Source: Kryptolebias marmoratus (Eukaryota > Chordata > Actinopteri > Cyprinodontiformes > Rivulidae). Taken from it: a stretch of DNA of 64,000 nt. Numbering within the stretch: the stretch's first letter is position 1; each line of letters opens with the position of its first letter. This document shows positions 63,827 to 64,000 of the stretch, one piece after another. Position numbers and translations under genes: made by a program. The stretch is taken from assembly GCF_001649575.2 (NCBI RefSeq), contig NC_051430.1, positions 34,671,096-34,735,095 of the forward strand, written 5' to 3'. The notes beneath the pieces are model-generated. The model was not told the DNA's origin. It saw nothing but the letters and a program-made list of their open reading frames with translations, and ran no database searches.

Positions 63827-64000
63827 CAGTTAGGCTAACATGTATGTTTTTAACAGTCCGTTAGGCTAACATGCATGTTTTTAGCAGTCAGTTAGGCTAA
63901 CATGAATGTTTTTAACAGTCAGTTAGGCTAACATGAATGTTTTTAACAGTCAGTTAGGCTAACATGAATGTTTTTAACAGTCAGTTAGGCTAACATGAAT
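63827..64000. repeat. 31-bp minisatellite, open at the window end
   Basis: The unit cagttaggctaacatgaatg + tttttaacagt (31 bp) is repeated about 5.5 times and continues past position 64000. The first copies differ by a few bases (catgtatg, catgcatg, ttagcag) and the last ones are identical, as expected for a growing array. Confidence 0.95.

Overview
This is nuclear DNA of a teleost fish. The three protein-coding genes have vertebrate orthologues, the introns are short (often about 80-900 bp) with GT-AG borders, and the spacers are full of fish-type repeats: hAT and Tc1 elements, a LINE tail, SINE tails and fold-back MITEs. There are four assembly gaps (runs of N). I see no bacterial, plasmid or viral gene cluster, no rRNA or tRNA, and no CRISPR array.

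Layout: (1) about 0.66-5.8 kb, plus strand: the 3' part of scaf11, coding for an SR-rich splicing regulator. Its N-terminal RING exons lie outside the window. (2) 5.8-8.3 kb: tail-to-tail spacer. (3) 8.3-15 kb, minus strand: slc38a2, with 15 coding exons and a complete 505-residue product. (4) 15-38.6 kb: a repeat-rich spacer with no recognised host gene. (5) 38.6-55.6 kb, minus strand: slc38a4, with 15 coding exons, a complete 544-residue product and a plausible TATA-like promoter at about 55.6 kb. (6) 55.6-64 kb: upstream flank made of repeats, including a broken LINE carrying a nested DNA transposon, and ending in a 31-bp minisatellite that runs off the window.

The gene order scaf11 - slc38a2 - slc38a4 matches mammals, where the order is SCAF11-SLC38A1-SLC38A2-SLC38A4, except that no slc38a1 is present. 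The two transporter genes have matching exon lengths and phases and are clearly ancient tandem duplicates. They encode System A-type, Na+-coupled neutral amino acid transporters of the plasma membrane. scaf11 is an unrelated nuclear neighbour.

I reconstructed exon borders by hand from splice sites, reading phase and remembered human orthologues. The coding exons of both slc38 genes close perfectly in phase. The first three scaf11 exons and all non-coding first exons and promoters are less certain. The most interesting points are: a family of hAT-like elements carrying a CGGBP1-like zinc-finger ORF; DR1-type nuclear-receptor motifs in a repeat just upstream of slc38a4; a perfect inverted pair of ATF4/CEBP-type (CARE) motifs upstream of slc38a2; unusual residues in helix 1 of slc38a2; and a duplicated 25-mer beside an assembly gap inside slc38a4. 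I did not find a convincing wholly new biological system.
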